Of a stretch of 64,000 nucleotides of DNA, positions 56,193-64,000 are shown in pieces. The notes beneath the pieces were generated by a model that had not been told where the DNA came from, did not search any database, and saw nothing but the letters and a program-made list of their open reading frames with translations. Origin of the DNA: Tissierellales bacterium (GTDB lineage Bacteria > Bacillota > Clostridia > Tissierellales > Tissierellaceae). Every line of letters starts with the position of its first letter. Within the stretch, counting starts at the first letter, position 1. The stretch covers positions 5,492 through 69,491 of the forward strand of contig JASLAT010000030.1 of the NCBI GenBank assembly GCA_030146915.1, given 5' to 3'. Made by a program: the position numbers and the translations under genes.

Positions 56193-57619
56193 CTATACTT
56201 TATATTTTCATTTAAACTATATACCTTAAAGTAAACAAATCCTGATATAAGAACAGATCCTACTAGGAAAATACTAGTATTTATAATTGATAGTTTTACT
56301 AATATAATCTCTATTAATTTTAAAACTACAAATGATAAAAATCCTATAACTGTAGATTTAAAAAGTATATTTCCCCTCTTTTCAAAATTTATATTTTTAC
56401 TATAACTTATATCTGTATTAATAACACTTAATCCTAAAAGACTTGCTACAAATAATGCTAAGGCGTAGGATAATTCTTGATTGTCAGTTACTAAACCTAA
56501 GAGAGTCGCAAGTATTAAAGCTGTACCTACTGTATATATAGAGCTTATATATTCTCTATAGCTTAAAAAAGTTCTTATTATAAGTGGCATAAGTGCTACT
56601 GCGAAGAAACTTAGGCCAGAAGTTAAAAATAAATTATACTTTCTTGAACCATAATAAGAAAATACATCCTTTATATTACTAGATTGGAATAAAAATACTA
56701 GCATAAAGAAAAATACCCACTTTAAAATATACATTAAAGTTTCAACAAAAATTTCATTAAACATTCCATAGTCAACCCTATTATTTACAACCGTCCTTTC
56801 ATACTCCTCAACAAGTAAAGGGTAGATCACAGTAGTTATAGCTGTAAATAAAACACCTACTAAAATCAAATCAAGTAAATTACTATCTTTATATAAGGAT
56901 GCATACCTATAAATCCCTAAAATAAAGAAGGTATAAAATATAGCTTTAAATAAAGATTTCAAATGCTTATTTTTTATATCAAAAACAAATTCATAATTAT
57001 ATTCATGCTTTACAGTTCCCTTATAGGCTATATAAAGCTGAGCTAAACTAGCCACAACACCTGTTATCATTAAAGCCTGCATACTTAGTTTTGACTTAAA
57101 AACTAAAAGGGTTAAAACATAAATGAAAGATCTAGCTAAATTACCTCTAGGTCCTGCAAAGAATCCATGTCTCATTTGTAAAAATGCCGTATAAACAACC
57201 TTTAAGCTTGAAAGAAATACTACTGGTAAACCTAAACTTATTAAATTTATAAAACTTTTTTCTCTTATCTTAAATATATCTAGGTTAAAAGATAAATAGC
57301 TTAAAATTGTAACTAATCCTAAACTTATAAGTAATATATTAAAAATATTATTTATAAACTTAAGTACACTCTCCCTTCCCTCTTTCTCCTCTATACTTCT
57401 ATAGGTGGAAATTAAAGAAAGCATAATACTTTGGGAAAGTAAAAAGGCAAACAGACTTATTTCTCTAAAAGCCAATTTATATTCAGCCAAGGCTGGGCTA
57501 TTAGGAAAGTATCTAGTAATTAAGTAATTTTTAAAATATAAGAAGAGGCTGGTCAATAGACTCATTCTTATAATGTATTTTATAGATTTTATAGCACTAC
57601 TTTTCTTATCTAACTTCAA
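56180..57619 (-). CDS. Divergent MurJ/MVF-type flippase paralogue
   Basis: 479 residues, TTG start with AGGAGG upstream, about 13-14 membrane segments. Same membrane layout as MurJ upstream but little motif conservation (it starts SSAIKSIKYIIRMSLLTSLFL and lacks the clear SKFLGFLREVLIASKFG motif). It follows murJ by 9 bases and probably arose by tandem duplication. A flippase for another lipid-linked precursor is the simplest idea; loss of function cannot be excluded. Confidence 0.7.
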   Translation of the reverse strand: MKLDKKSSAIKSIKYIIRMSLLTSLFLYFKNYLITRYFPNSPALAEYKLAFREISLFAFLLSQSIMLSLISTYRSIEEKEGRESVLKFINNIFNILLISLGLVTILSYLSFNLDIFKIREKSFINLISLGLPVVFLSSLKVVYTAFLQMRHGFFAGPRGNLARSFIYVLTLLVFKSKLSMQALMITGVVASLAQLYIAYKGTVKHEYNYEFVFDIKNKHLKSLFKAIFYTFFILGIYRYASLYKDSNLLDLILVGVLFTAITTVIYPLLVEEYERTVVNNRVDYGMFNEIFVETLMYILKWVFFFMLVFLFQSSNIKDVFSYYGSRKYNLFLTSGLSFFAVALMPLIIRTFLSYREYISSIYTVGTALILATLLGLVTDNQELSYALALFVASLLGLSVINTDISYSKNINFEKRGNILFKSTVIGFLSFVVLKLIEIILVKLSIINTSIFLVGSVLISGFVYFKVYSLNENIKYRKAE

Positions 57620-57628
57620 TTTTTCCTC

Positions 57629-59170
57629 CTATTTCTTTAAAAATTTACCCAGTATCAAATCTAGCTCTTCTATCCCTAAAAATTTACAAGCTATGAAGTA
57701 AGTTATCACTCCTGCTAAGACAGATAGAAGTAAAAATATTAATTCTAAAAACTTATTAACTGCGAAGATTCCACCTAATCTATAATATGACAGGTAGACT
57801 ACTATTCCCATAATTAATGAGGCTACTAAGGTCTTTAAAAATATATTTAAAAACTTAGATAGACCTAGGGAACCTAGTTTTTTCTTTAAATTTAAAAATA
57901 AAAGTCCAGTGGTTATAGTTGCCGATATACTTGTAGCTAGTGCTAAACCAGAATGTTCCATAAATCTTACTAATATAAGGTTTAATACCAGGTTTACAGC
58001 CACTGCTATTACCCCATTTTTCATAGGAGTTATAGTATCTTGAAAAGAATAATAAACCCTATTTAACATAAGTCTTAGAGAAGCTCCAACCAAACCTACA
58101 GAATAAAATATAAGTGCATTACTGGTCATTAAAGTATCTCTTGGAGTAAAGGCATTTCTTTCAAAGAATAGATATACTACAGGCTTTGCTAAAAGTATAA
58201 TTCCAATAGTTGCCGGAACTGTAATAAGTAGTATTATCCCTACTCCCTGATTTAAAATTGCATTTATCTGCCCTTCATCCTCCTTAGCGAAGGCTTCAGA
58301 TAACATAGGAAATACTACTGTTGTAATTGCCATAACAAAAACAGCTATAACCATTTCATTTATCTTTGAAGCATAGTTAAGTGCAGATAAGCTCCCTTCT
58401 GCTAACTCTGATGCTAAGGTTTTATCTATAACTACATTTATCTGTTGAACTGCAGAACCAAGTAAAACTGGTAGAGTAAGCCTTAGGGCTTTCTTTAAGA
58501 AAGGATCCTTAAAGTTAATACCCAATTTAAATTTATAACCCATATGTAAGACAGCTGGTAAATGAGTTAAAAATTGTAACAAGGTTCCAATCACAGTTAC
58601 AATCATTAAAACTTCAATATTAGGATTTTTAGCAAAAATTAATAGATAACTTAAAAATGCAAAATTATACATTATACCTGCTAGAGCAGGTGGTCCAAAG
58701 ACCTTACTATTATTAAGTAAACCTGCAAAAATATGGGTCAAAGCTAGAAGCATAATTATGGGTAATCCCAACCTATTTAACCTAACATTTAAATCAAACT
58801 GCTCTCCCTTAAAACCCTTGGCTAAAACCTTTACTATAGCAGGTGCACCAAAAAAACCTACAATCATAAGTATTATCGATATTAATAGTATTAAATTTAT
58901 TAAATTATTAAAATATATTAATTTTCCCCTTCTACCATATTTAGCATCAATCTCTGAAAATATAGGTATGATAGTAGTACTAATTGCCGAACCTAAAGCT
59001 CCAACAGCTATAACTGTTGCAGTCATAGATAAAACATAAGTATCTGTCTCCATACCTGATCCAAACTTAGATGCAATTAAAACTTCCCTTAAAAAACCTA
59101 GAAATTTAGATAGTAAGGTGAAAATAGAAACCATGGCTGCTGATTTAGCCAAAGTATTTTTTCTAGTCAT
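57629..59170 (-). CDS. murJ: Lipid II flippase MurJ
   Basis: 513 residues from the ATG at 59170 (AAGGAGT upstream). Fourteen membrane helices of the MVF/MurJ family; SKFLGFLREVLIASKFGSGME holds the essential first-helix Arg, and FFAVNKF-type and VYYSFQDTITPMKNGVIAV segments are typical. Moves lipid II to the outer face for peptidoglycan synthesis. Confidence 0.92.
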   Translation of the reverse strand: MTRKNTLAKSAAMVSIFTLLSKFLGFLREVLIASKFGSGMETDTYVLSMTATVIAVGALGSAISTTIIPIFSEIDAKYGRRGKLIYFNNLINLILLISIILMIVGFFGAPAIVKVLAKGFKGEQFDLNVRLNRLGLPIIMLLALTHIFAGLLNNSKVFGPPALAGIMYNFAFLSYLLIFAKNPNIEVLMIVTVIGTLLQFLTHLPAVLHMGYKFKLGINFKDPFLKKALRLTLPVLLGSAVQQINVVIDKTLASELAEGSLSALNYASKINEMVIAVFVMAITTVVFPMLSEAFAKEDEGQINAILNQGVGIILLITVPATIGIILLAKPVVYLFFERNAFTPRDTLMTSNALIFYSVGLVGASLRLMLNRVYYSFQDTITPMKNGVIAVAVNLVLNLILVRFMEHSGLALATSISATITTGLLFLNLKKKLGSLGLSKFLNIFLKTLVASLIMGIVVYLSYYRLGGIFAVNKFLELIFLLLSVLAGVITYFIACKFLGIEELDLILGKFLKK

Positions 59171-59319
59171 CTTGATACTCCTTATCTTAAACATAGTATA
59201 AAAGGCCAATAGATTTACCCTATTGACCTAGTAAATATCAAAATACATTATATCATCTATAAGTTTTAGATTCCACCTTTTGGCTAGCTAATATATAATA
59301 TTTATAGGGAGGGATTTAC

Positions 59320-59574
59320 TTGGAAAATATAATTTTAACTTTAGATGATCAGGGTAGAATAAAGCTTCCAAAAAAGTTTTTAGAAGAACTTTTAATACAA
59401 GAAGAAGTAAGTTGTAGTTTAGAAACAGATGCAATAATTATAAAGCCTAGCTATGAAAAAAGAAGAAAGAAAACTAAGTCACTATTAGAAGATTTAAAAT
59501 CTCAAGGATATAGTGGAGAGGACTTACTAATTAAACTTAAGGAAGAAAAAGAAAAGCTAGAAAAAAAAGACTAA
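59320..59574 (+). CDS. AbrB/SpoVT-type DNA-binding protein
   Basis: 84 residues from TTG with GGGAGGG upstream. A swapped-hairpin AbrB-like N-terminal part (ILTLDDQGRIKLPKKFLEEL to IIIKPSYE) and a long charged C-terminal helix (65-84). Either a transition-state-type regulator or an orphan antitoxin; no toxin gene is next to it. Single-gene unit. Confidence 0.7.
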   Translation: MENIILTLDDQGRIKLPKKFLEELLIQEEVSCSLETDAIIIKPSYEKRRKKTKSLLEDLKSQGYSGEDLLIKLKEEKEKLEKKD

Positions 59575-59578
59575 AATA

Positions 59579-59614
59579 AATAGCCCCTAAATCTAAATTA
59601 ATCTAGGGGCTATT
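59579..59614 (+). terminator. Terminator of the AbrB-like gene
   Basis: Stem AATAGCCCCTA / TAGGGGCTATT with a 14-base loop, followed by TTAAAATTTT. Confidence 0.75.
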
Positions 59615-59706
59615 TTAAAATTTTAATTAATTAAATTAATTTTTCATAATATATTTTTATTAGTCTATCAAGATAAAGATAAAAATAAGATTACTATACC
59701 CTTATT

Positions 59707-61638
59707 TTATGCTGCTGGTTTAATCTCATCTTTTATTAAAATATCCACTGTTCTAGTGTCTTTATCCCATTTTACTTCATATCCTAAAGCCTCTGATACA
59801 AATCTTAAAGGAAGGTAGCTTCTAGAATTATTTATAGTTAAAGCAGAGTCCATCTCTAACTTTTTACCATCTACTTCTATTATTTTTTCCCCTTCTTTTA
59901 ATTTTATTCTATCATCAATTGTAACTACTCTATTTTTCCCATCCCATTTAACTTTATGGCCTAATTTTTCTGATACAAATCTAACTGGAACTAAAGTTCT
60001 AGAGTCCTTTATATAAATTTTTCCAAAGTTTTCTGGAATAGTTATTAACTTACCATTTATCTTTAGATTAAGAGAGTTTTTAGCTTCGCTTAGGTCTTCT
60101 ATTTGTTTATGAGCTATCTTAATTCTTCCTTCTACTTTAGGCTCTACTGTTTTAACATTTTTAAAGTGTTCTATTAAAACATCTGATAATAGTCCACCCT
60201 CTGCTACAAATGGTTTACCTTCAAACATAGTATATCCATCTCCACCTGCAGCTATAAAATCATTTGTTACAACTTTATAAGTCTTATTCTTATCAAGCTC
60301 TTCTCCATTTATAGAAACTGAAACTACTCTTTTTCCTACTTCTGCATTTGGATCAAATGAAAAGTTAATTCCTGCAAGCTGTGGAAAATGTCCTGCCTCT
60401 TCTGGATATGAATCTACTCCTCTTTCCAGTGCCTTTAATATTTCTTCACCACTAGCTTCTATAACTGCTAGGGTATTAGTAAATGGTACTGTTGTTATAA
60501 TATCTCCTACCCTTACAGTTCCCTTTTTTATAGGTGCCCTTATACCTCCACCATTAGTAAAGGCTATATCCGCTTCAGTTGCTGCTAGCATAGAGTCTGC
60601 TACTAGGTTTCCTAAGTTCGTTTCCTTAGTTCTAACATTTCCTCTAACCCCATCTAACTCTACCTTTGTCTCACCAACTACTACATCTAAAATTGGTTTA
60701 TTTATTTCATCTATTTTTTCTATTTCTTTATTTATCTCTTCATTTTCTTTTAATTTTTTAGCTTCCTCATATTTAAATAGATCTGTTTTAATAGATTTTA
60801 TTCCCTTATCATATTCAATATCTATAAGGCCTAGATTCTTAGTATATTCACCAGCCTGAACTAATAAAGTATCTCCTACTTTTTCATTAGTTTCTTCATG
60901 GCTGTGACCATCTATAAAGATATCTATACCCTTAACCTCTTTTAAAATTTCTTTTGTATCTGTAAGAGTTGTACCCTCAACTCCTATATGTCCTAGAGCA
61001 ATTATAATATCCGCTTTTTCATCTTTTAAAGCTTTTACACTATCTTTAGCCGCCTTAATAGGATTAATAAACTTAACACCCTTAGTATTGTCAGGATGAG
61101 ATTTAAATACAGTCTCCTCTGTAGTAAGCCCAAAAATACCCACTTTAACGCCATCTATTTCTTTAACTATATAAGGCTTAAAGTCAGATTTACCATCCTT
61201 TTCTCTAACCACATTAGCAGTTATGAAAGGAAAATTTGCCATATCTTTTAGCTCTACTAATCTCTCATATCCATAGTTAAAATCATGGTTACCAGGAGTC
61301 ATAGCGTCAAATCCTACTTTATTCATAAGTTCTACCATAGTTTTTCCCTCAGTAACATTAACTAAGGTTGTTCCATGTAAAGTATCTCCTGCGTTTAGAA
61401 GTAAAGTATTAGGATTTTTCTCCTTTAAACTATCTAGATAAGTTTTTAATTTAGAATATCCTATAGCCCCTTCTCTTTCATCTTCCTTAACTCTTCCATG
61501 AACATCATTAACATGAACTATAGTTATTTTTTTACTTGAATCTGCATAAGCTATATTTGAAATCGAACCTAAAATAAAGCTTAAAACTAAAGCCAATGTT
61601 AATAAAATACTAAATCTTCTTTTACTATTAGTAAACAT
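59707..61638 (-). CDS. 5'-nucleotidase/2',3'-cyclic phosphodiesterase family protein
   Basis: 643 residues, signal peptide at about 1-32. Metallophosphatase motifs in order: VHVNDVHGRV, NAGDTLHGT, GNHDFNYG, ALGHIGVEG, GHSHEET. The nucleotidase C-terminal domain follows (NGGGIRAPIKKGTVRVGD, then TNDFIAAGGDGY). Residues about 515-640 are two copies of a copper-amine-oxidase-N-like (stalk) repeat (LVPVRFVSEKLGHKVKWDG, then YLPLRFVSEALGYEVKWDK). It works on nucleotides outside the cell; the stalk domain probably attaches it to the wall. Confidence 0.93.
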   Translation of the reverse strand: MFTNSKRRFSILLTLALVLSFILGSISNIAYADSSKKITIVHVNDVHGRVKEDEREGAIGYSKLKTYLDSLKEKNPNTLLLNAGDTLHGTTLVNVTEGKTMVELMNKVGFDAMTPGNHDFNYGYERLVELKDMANFPFITANVVREKDGKSDFKPYIVKEIDGVKVGIFGLTTEETVFKSHPDNTKGVKFINPIKAAKDSVKALKDEKADIIIALGHIGVEGTTLTDTKEILKEVKGIDIFIDGHSHEETNEKVGDTLLVQAGEYTKNLGLIDIEYDKGIKSIKTDLFKYEEAKKLKENEEINKEIEKIDEINKPILDVVVGETKVELDGVRGNVRTKETNLGNLVADSMLAATEADIAFTNGGGIRAPIKKGTVRVGDIITTVPFTNTLAVIEASGEEILKALERGVDSYPEEAGHFPQLAGINFSFDPNAEVGKRVVSVSINGEELDKNKTYKVVTNDFIAAGGDGYTMFEGKPFVAEGGLLSDVLIEHFKNVKTVEPKVEGRIKIAHKQIEDLSEAKNSLNLKINGKLITIPENFGKIYIKDSRTLVPVRFVSEKLGHKVKWDGKNRVVTIDDRIKLKEGEKIIEVDGKKLEMDSALTINNSRSYLPLRFVSEALGYEVKWDKDTRTVDILIKDEIKPAA

Positions 61639-61732
61639 TTAATCCCTCCAAGAATTTTTTATAATATTAGTAATATAAATCTCACTACACATAATATAAT
61701 ACCATATATTTGAAAATATTTTGATAAAAAAA

Positions 61733-61751
61733 GGGCCCCTCTTAGGAGCCC
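61733..61751 (-). terminator. ald terminator
   Basis: Stem GGGCCCCT / AGGAGCCC around CTT with one internal mismatch, followed by seven Ts on the minus strand. Confidence 0.8.
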
Positions 61752-61771
61752 AAATATATTATTATATTAAA

Positions 61772-62887
61772 TTATAATAATTCGTTTATATCAGTGTATT
61801 CTAAGTCAAATGCTTCAGCTACACCTTTGTAAACTACTTTTCCGTTTATTGTGTTAGCACCTTTAGCTAATGCTGGATCGTCTTTAAGAGCTTGTTTCCA
61901 TCCTTTGTTAGCTAAAGCCATCATGTATTTTAGAGTAACGTTAGTTAATGCTAAAGTACCTGTTCTTGAAACTGCTCCTGGTACGTTTGCTACTGCATAG
62001 TGAATTACATCGTGTTTTACAAATGTTGGATTCTCATGAGTAGTTGGTGCGTCTACAGTTTCTACTGATCCACCTTGGTCTATAGCTATATCTACTATAA
62101 CTGTTCCTGGTTTCATAGCTTTAACCATTTCTTCAGTTACTAGTTTTGGTGCTTTAGCCCCTGGTATTAATACAGCTCCTACTACTACGTCTGCTGTTTT
62201 AACAGCTTCCATTAAGTTGTAGTTATTGGAGTAAACTGTTTCTATTTTTCCATTATAAACATCATCTAAGTAAGCTAATCTGTCAACATTGATATCTAGT
62301 ATAGTTACCCTACATCCTAAACCTACTGCTCTTCTTAATGCAGCTGTACCAACGTTACCAGCTCCTACTATAACTACTTCTGCCGGCTTAACCCCTGGAA
62401 CACCGTCTATTAGCATTCCTTTTCCGCCTCTGATTGTTTCTAAATGGTTAGCAGCGTGTTGTATAGCCATTCTTCCTGCGATACCACTCATTGGTGCTAA
62501 TAATGGAAGTGCTCCATTTTCTAATTCAACAGTTTCATAAGCTATAGCTATTGTACCTGCTTCTAATAGAGCATCTGTTAATTCTTCAAATGCAGCTAAG
62601 TGTAAGTACGTGAAGATTATTAATCCTTCTCTAAAATATTTGAATTCTGATTTTAGTGGTTCTTTTACCTTTACTATCATCTCTGCCTTTTCCCAAACTT
62701 CAGCAGCTGAATCAAGTAACTTTGCCCCTTGAGCTTCATACTCTTCGTCTGCGAAGCTAGACCCTACTCCAGCACCCTTTTCCACATAAACAGTATGACC
62801 AGCTCTTACTAAAGCGTCTACACCAGCTGGTGTTAGAGCTACCCTATTCTCTTGTTCTTTGATCTCTTTAGGTAAACCAACTATCAT
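61772..62887 (-). CDS. ald: Alanine dehydrogenase
   Basis: 371 residues. Converts alanine and NAD+ to pyruvate, ammonia and NADH. N-terminal [19 protein letters not shown], the catalytic His in [10 protein letters not shown], the NAD-binding [17 protein letters not shown] and the [10 protein letters not shown] loop are present. Cytoplasmic. Its leader has no strong hairpin. A degraded second copy may remain at 53434-53576. Confidence 0.96.
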   Translation of the reverse strand: MIVGLPKEIKEQENRVALTPAGVDALVRAGHTVYVEKGAGVGSSFADEEYEAQGAKLLDSAAEVWEKAEMIVKVKEPLKSEFKYFREGLIIFTYLHLAAFEELTDALLEAGTIAIAYETVELENGALPLLAPMSGIAGRMAIQHAANHLETIRGGKGMLIDGVPGVKPAEVVIVGAGNVGTAALRRAVGLGCRVTILDINVDRLAYLDDVYNGKIETVYSNNYNLMEAVKTADVVVGAVLIPGAKAPKLVTEEMVKAMKPGTVIVDIAIDQGGSVETVDAPTTHENPTFVKHDVIHYAVANVPGAVSRTGTLALTNVTLKYMMALANKGWKQALKDDPALAKGANTINGKVVYKGVAEAFDLEYTDINELL

Positions 62888-63036
62888 TTACAATTCCTCC
62901 TCTAATACAATAATTTTTTCCTACATGTTAATTATACCATTAAAACTGAATTTTTGCATTATAAAAATAATTTATACATTTTCTATTAGTAATATTCTGA
63001 ATTTTTTATGTATTTAATAGTTAGGAGGTGATAATC

Positions 63037-63258
63037 ATGGCAGTAGAAATTAAAAAAGATAAGGTATCCTTAAAGCTTCAATTTCTTGAAGGTATGGAAG
63101 ATGGGAAAGAAAAACTAAAAAGTAAAACTATATCTAAACTTAAATTAGAAGCAGAGGATGAAAAAATTTATGACACAGCAGAAATTTTATCAAATTTACA
63201 AACTAAACCACTTCAAAAGGTAGAAAAGTTAGAAACAAGTATATTAACTAGAGAATAG
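63037..63258 (+). CDS. DUF1659 family protein
   Basis: 73 residues from the ATG at 63037 (AGGAGG eight bases upstream; the in-frame GTG at 63028 sits in the SD sequence). Small and charged, with KLQFLEGMEDGKEKLKSKTI at the front and a TAEILSNLQTKPL segment as in DUF1659 proteins of Bacillota. First of three genes found together in many Bacillota; function unknown. Confidence 0.72.
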   Translation: MAVEIKKDKVSLKLQFLEGMEDGKEKLKSKTISKLKLEAEDEKIYDTAEILSNLQTKPLQKVEKLETSILTRE

Positions 63259-63268
63259 GAGGTATTAA

Positions 63269-63487
63269 ATGGATAAGGTAGTTAAATTAGATATGAAATT
63301 TAAAGACAGCCAAGCTGGTAATTTCAATCTTTCCTTAGATGATCCTAACTTAGAGTTAGAATCTGAGGAGTTAAAAAGTAAGATGGAAGAGATTGTAGAA
63401 CTAGGTATATTCGAGAACAAAAGCTATGACATAGTAGCTGTAGATTCAGCCAGTTATATAACAAGAACAGTAGAGAAAATATTCTAA
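63269..63487 (+). CDS. DUF2922 family protein
   Basis: 72 residues, SD AGGAGG six bases upstream. Typical DUF2922 features: FKDSQAGNFNLSLDDPNLEL and ending with YITRTVEKIF. Ten bases after the DUF1659 gene. The function of the family is unknown. Confidence 0.8.
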   Translation: MDKVVKLDMKFKDSQAGNFNLSLDDPNLELESEELKSKMEEIVELGIFENKSYDIVAVDSASYITRTVEKIF

Positions 63488-63493
63488 AATATT

Positions 63494-63512
63494 GGCCCAG
63501 CTAAGCTGGGCC
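63494..63512 (+). terminator. Hairpin between DUF2922 and YvrJ genes
   Basis: 8-bp GC-rich stem GGCCCAGC / GCTGGGCC around TAA. The tail TTAATAATAAG is only weakly U-rich, so partial read-through into yvrJ is likely. Confidence 0.65.
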
Positions 63513-63543
63513 TTAATAATAAGTAGAAATGGGAGTTGATATT

Positions 63544-63690
63544 ATGGAGGAATTACTATCTAGTATAGCTAATCTAGGTTTTCCCATTGCTTTATCAGTT
63601 TACTTGTTGGTAAGAATTGAATCTAAACTAGATCAGTTAACAGAAAGTATAAACAATCTTTCAAAAAACATATTAAAAGTAAGCAGTTAA
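63544..63690 (+). CDS. YvrJ family protein
   Basis: 48 residues: MEELLSSIANLGFPIALSVY then LLVRIESKLDQL and a short amphipathic tail. One membrane segment at about 8-24, then a charged helix, the YvrJ family pattern; also reminiscent of small holin-like proteins. Too short for routine gene finding, but GGGAG precedes the start and the gene ends inside its terminator. Third member of the DUF1659-DUF2922-YvrJ trio. Confidence 0.78.
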   Translation: MEELLSSIANLGFPIALSVYLLVRIESKLDQLTESINNLSKNILKVSS

Positions 63691-63705
63691 TTGCTTACTT
63701 TTAAT
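63672..63705 (+). terminator. Terminator overlapping the yvrJ stop
   Basis: 14-bp perfect stem ATTAAAAGTAAGCA (63672-63685) and its complement (63692-63705) around GTTAAT. The stop codon is in the loop. Confidence 0.82.
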
Positions 63706-64000
63706 ATTATAATTTATTATTTTTTATTTTACTATCTTTCTAATTTATTCTTCTTATTAGTTATTATTATCTAGTTATTGTTAACTATCATTCTTTTATA
63801 TTAATGGATTCATAACTTATAGATAATTTTATAATTAATTTTATAGTTAACTTTTATCCTATAGTAAAAGATAGCAATATAAATATATAGTATAAAAATC
63901 TGTTATAGTAAGTTTGCAGCTCCCGATACATTTATTATTACTATTTACTATTACTTTAAACTTAATTTATTTACCAGGACTTTTTTAAAATACTTATAGA
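63706..64000. other. Gene-free AT-rich end of the window
   Basis: About 295 bases of AT-rich sequence with no reading frame with SD sequence, no stable hairpin and no clear promoter. It may be the upstream region of a gene beyond the window. Confidence 0.5.

Overview
The window is AT-rich, densely coded chromosomal DNA of a low-GC Gram-positive anaerobe (Bacillota). Hydroxylamine reductase, short-chain acyl-CoA metabolism (atoB/thl, atoDA, atoE) and two lysine-fermentation enzymes (Kal, Kce) suggest an amino-acid-fermenting Clostridia/Tissierellia-type organism. That placement is an inference from gene content; there is no 16S gene here. No rRNA, tRNA, CRISPR array, phage or intact insertion sequence was found.

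Layout. 1-8,990: an MFS efflux gene cut by the window edge and its coupled zinc/HTH regulator; hcp with a Crp/Fnr-type regulator; an MreB-like gene; a candidate small RNA; a lipoprotein; murA. 9,190-11,680: a three-gene operon of two lipoproteins and an exported Asp-box protein. 11,760-18,910: complete F1Fo ATP synthase operon (atpZ-I-B-E-F-H-A-G-D-C) with one strong promoter; subunit c carries the Na+-binding signature. 19,120-24,980: atoE, atoA, atoD, thiolase and an AAA+ enhancer-binding regulator. 25,000-34,680: wecB, tagO/wecA-type transferase, upp, an arginine-phosphatase-like/RpiB fusion, sua5, prfA, a split chromate-type transporter, prmC, rpmE, rho. 34,730-39,790: glpX, transaldolase, fba, arcC, kce, kal. 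39,790-47,670: a surface-polymer modification operon (deacetylase, MBOAT, SGNH partner), then on the opposite strand an ABC ATPase, a six-repeat CARDB-like protein and an FtsX permease. 47,750-52,130: SseB-like protein, SLH surface protein and CTP synthase. 52,550-59,580: Rrf2 regulator, a second candidate small RNA, an alanine-dehydrogenase gene remnant, MFS transporter, a sigma factor, a ComK-like regulator, two MurJ-family flippases, an AbrB-like protein. 59,700-63,710: 5'-nucleotidase, alanine dehydrogenase, and a DUF1659-DUF2922-YvrJ trio.

How it fits together. Kal and Kce feed acetoacetate to AtoDA and thiolase; alanine dehydrogenase and Kal release ammonia; a probable Na+-linked ATP synthase conserves energy. 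The most striking observation is that the CTP synthase has lost the glutaminase nucleophile (Cys to Gly) and the catalytic His (to Asn) while its synthetase residues are intact, so it should use free ammonia rather than glutamine. Other notable points: an enhancer-binding protein with a degenerate GAFTGA loop beside a three-site palindrome array, two orphan promoter-terminator units that look like small RNA genes, and a sigma factor divergent from a ComK-like regulator.
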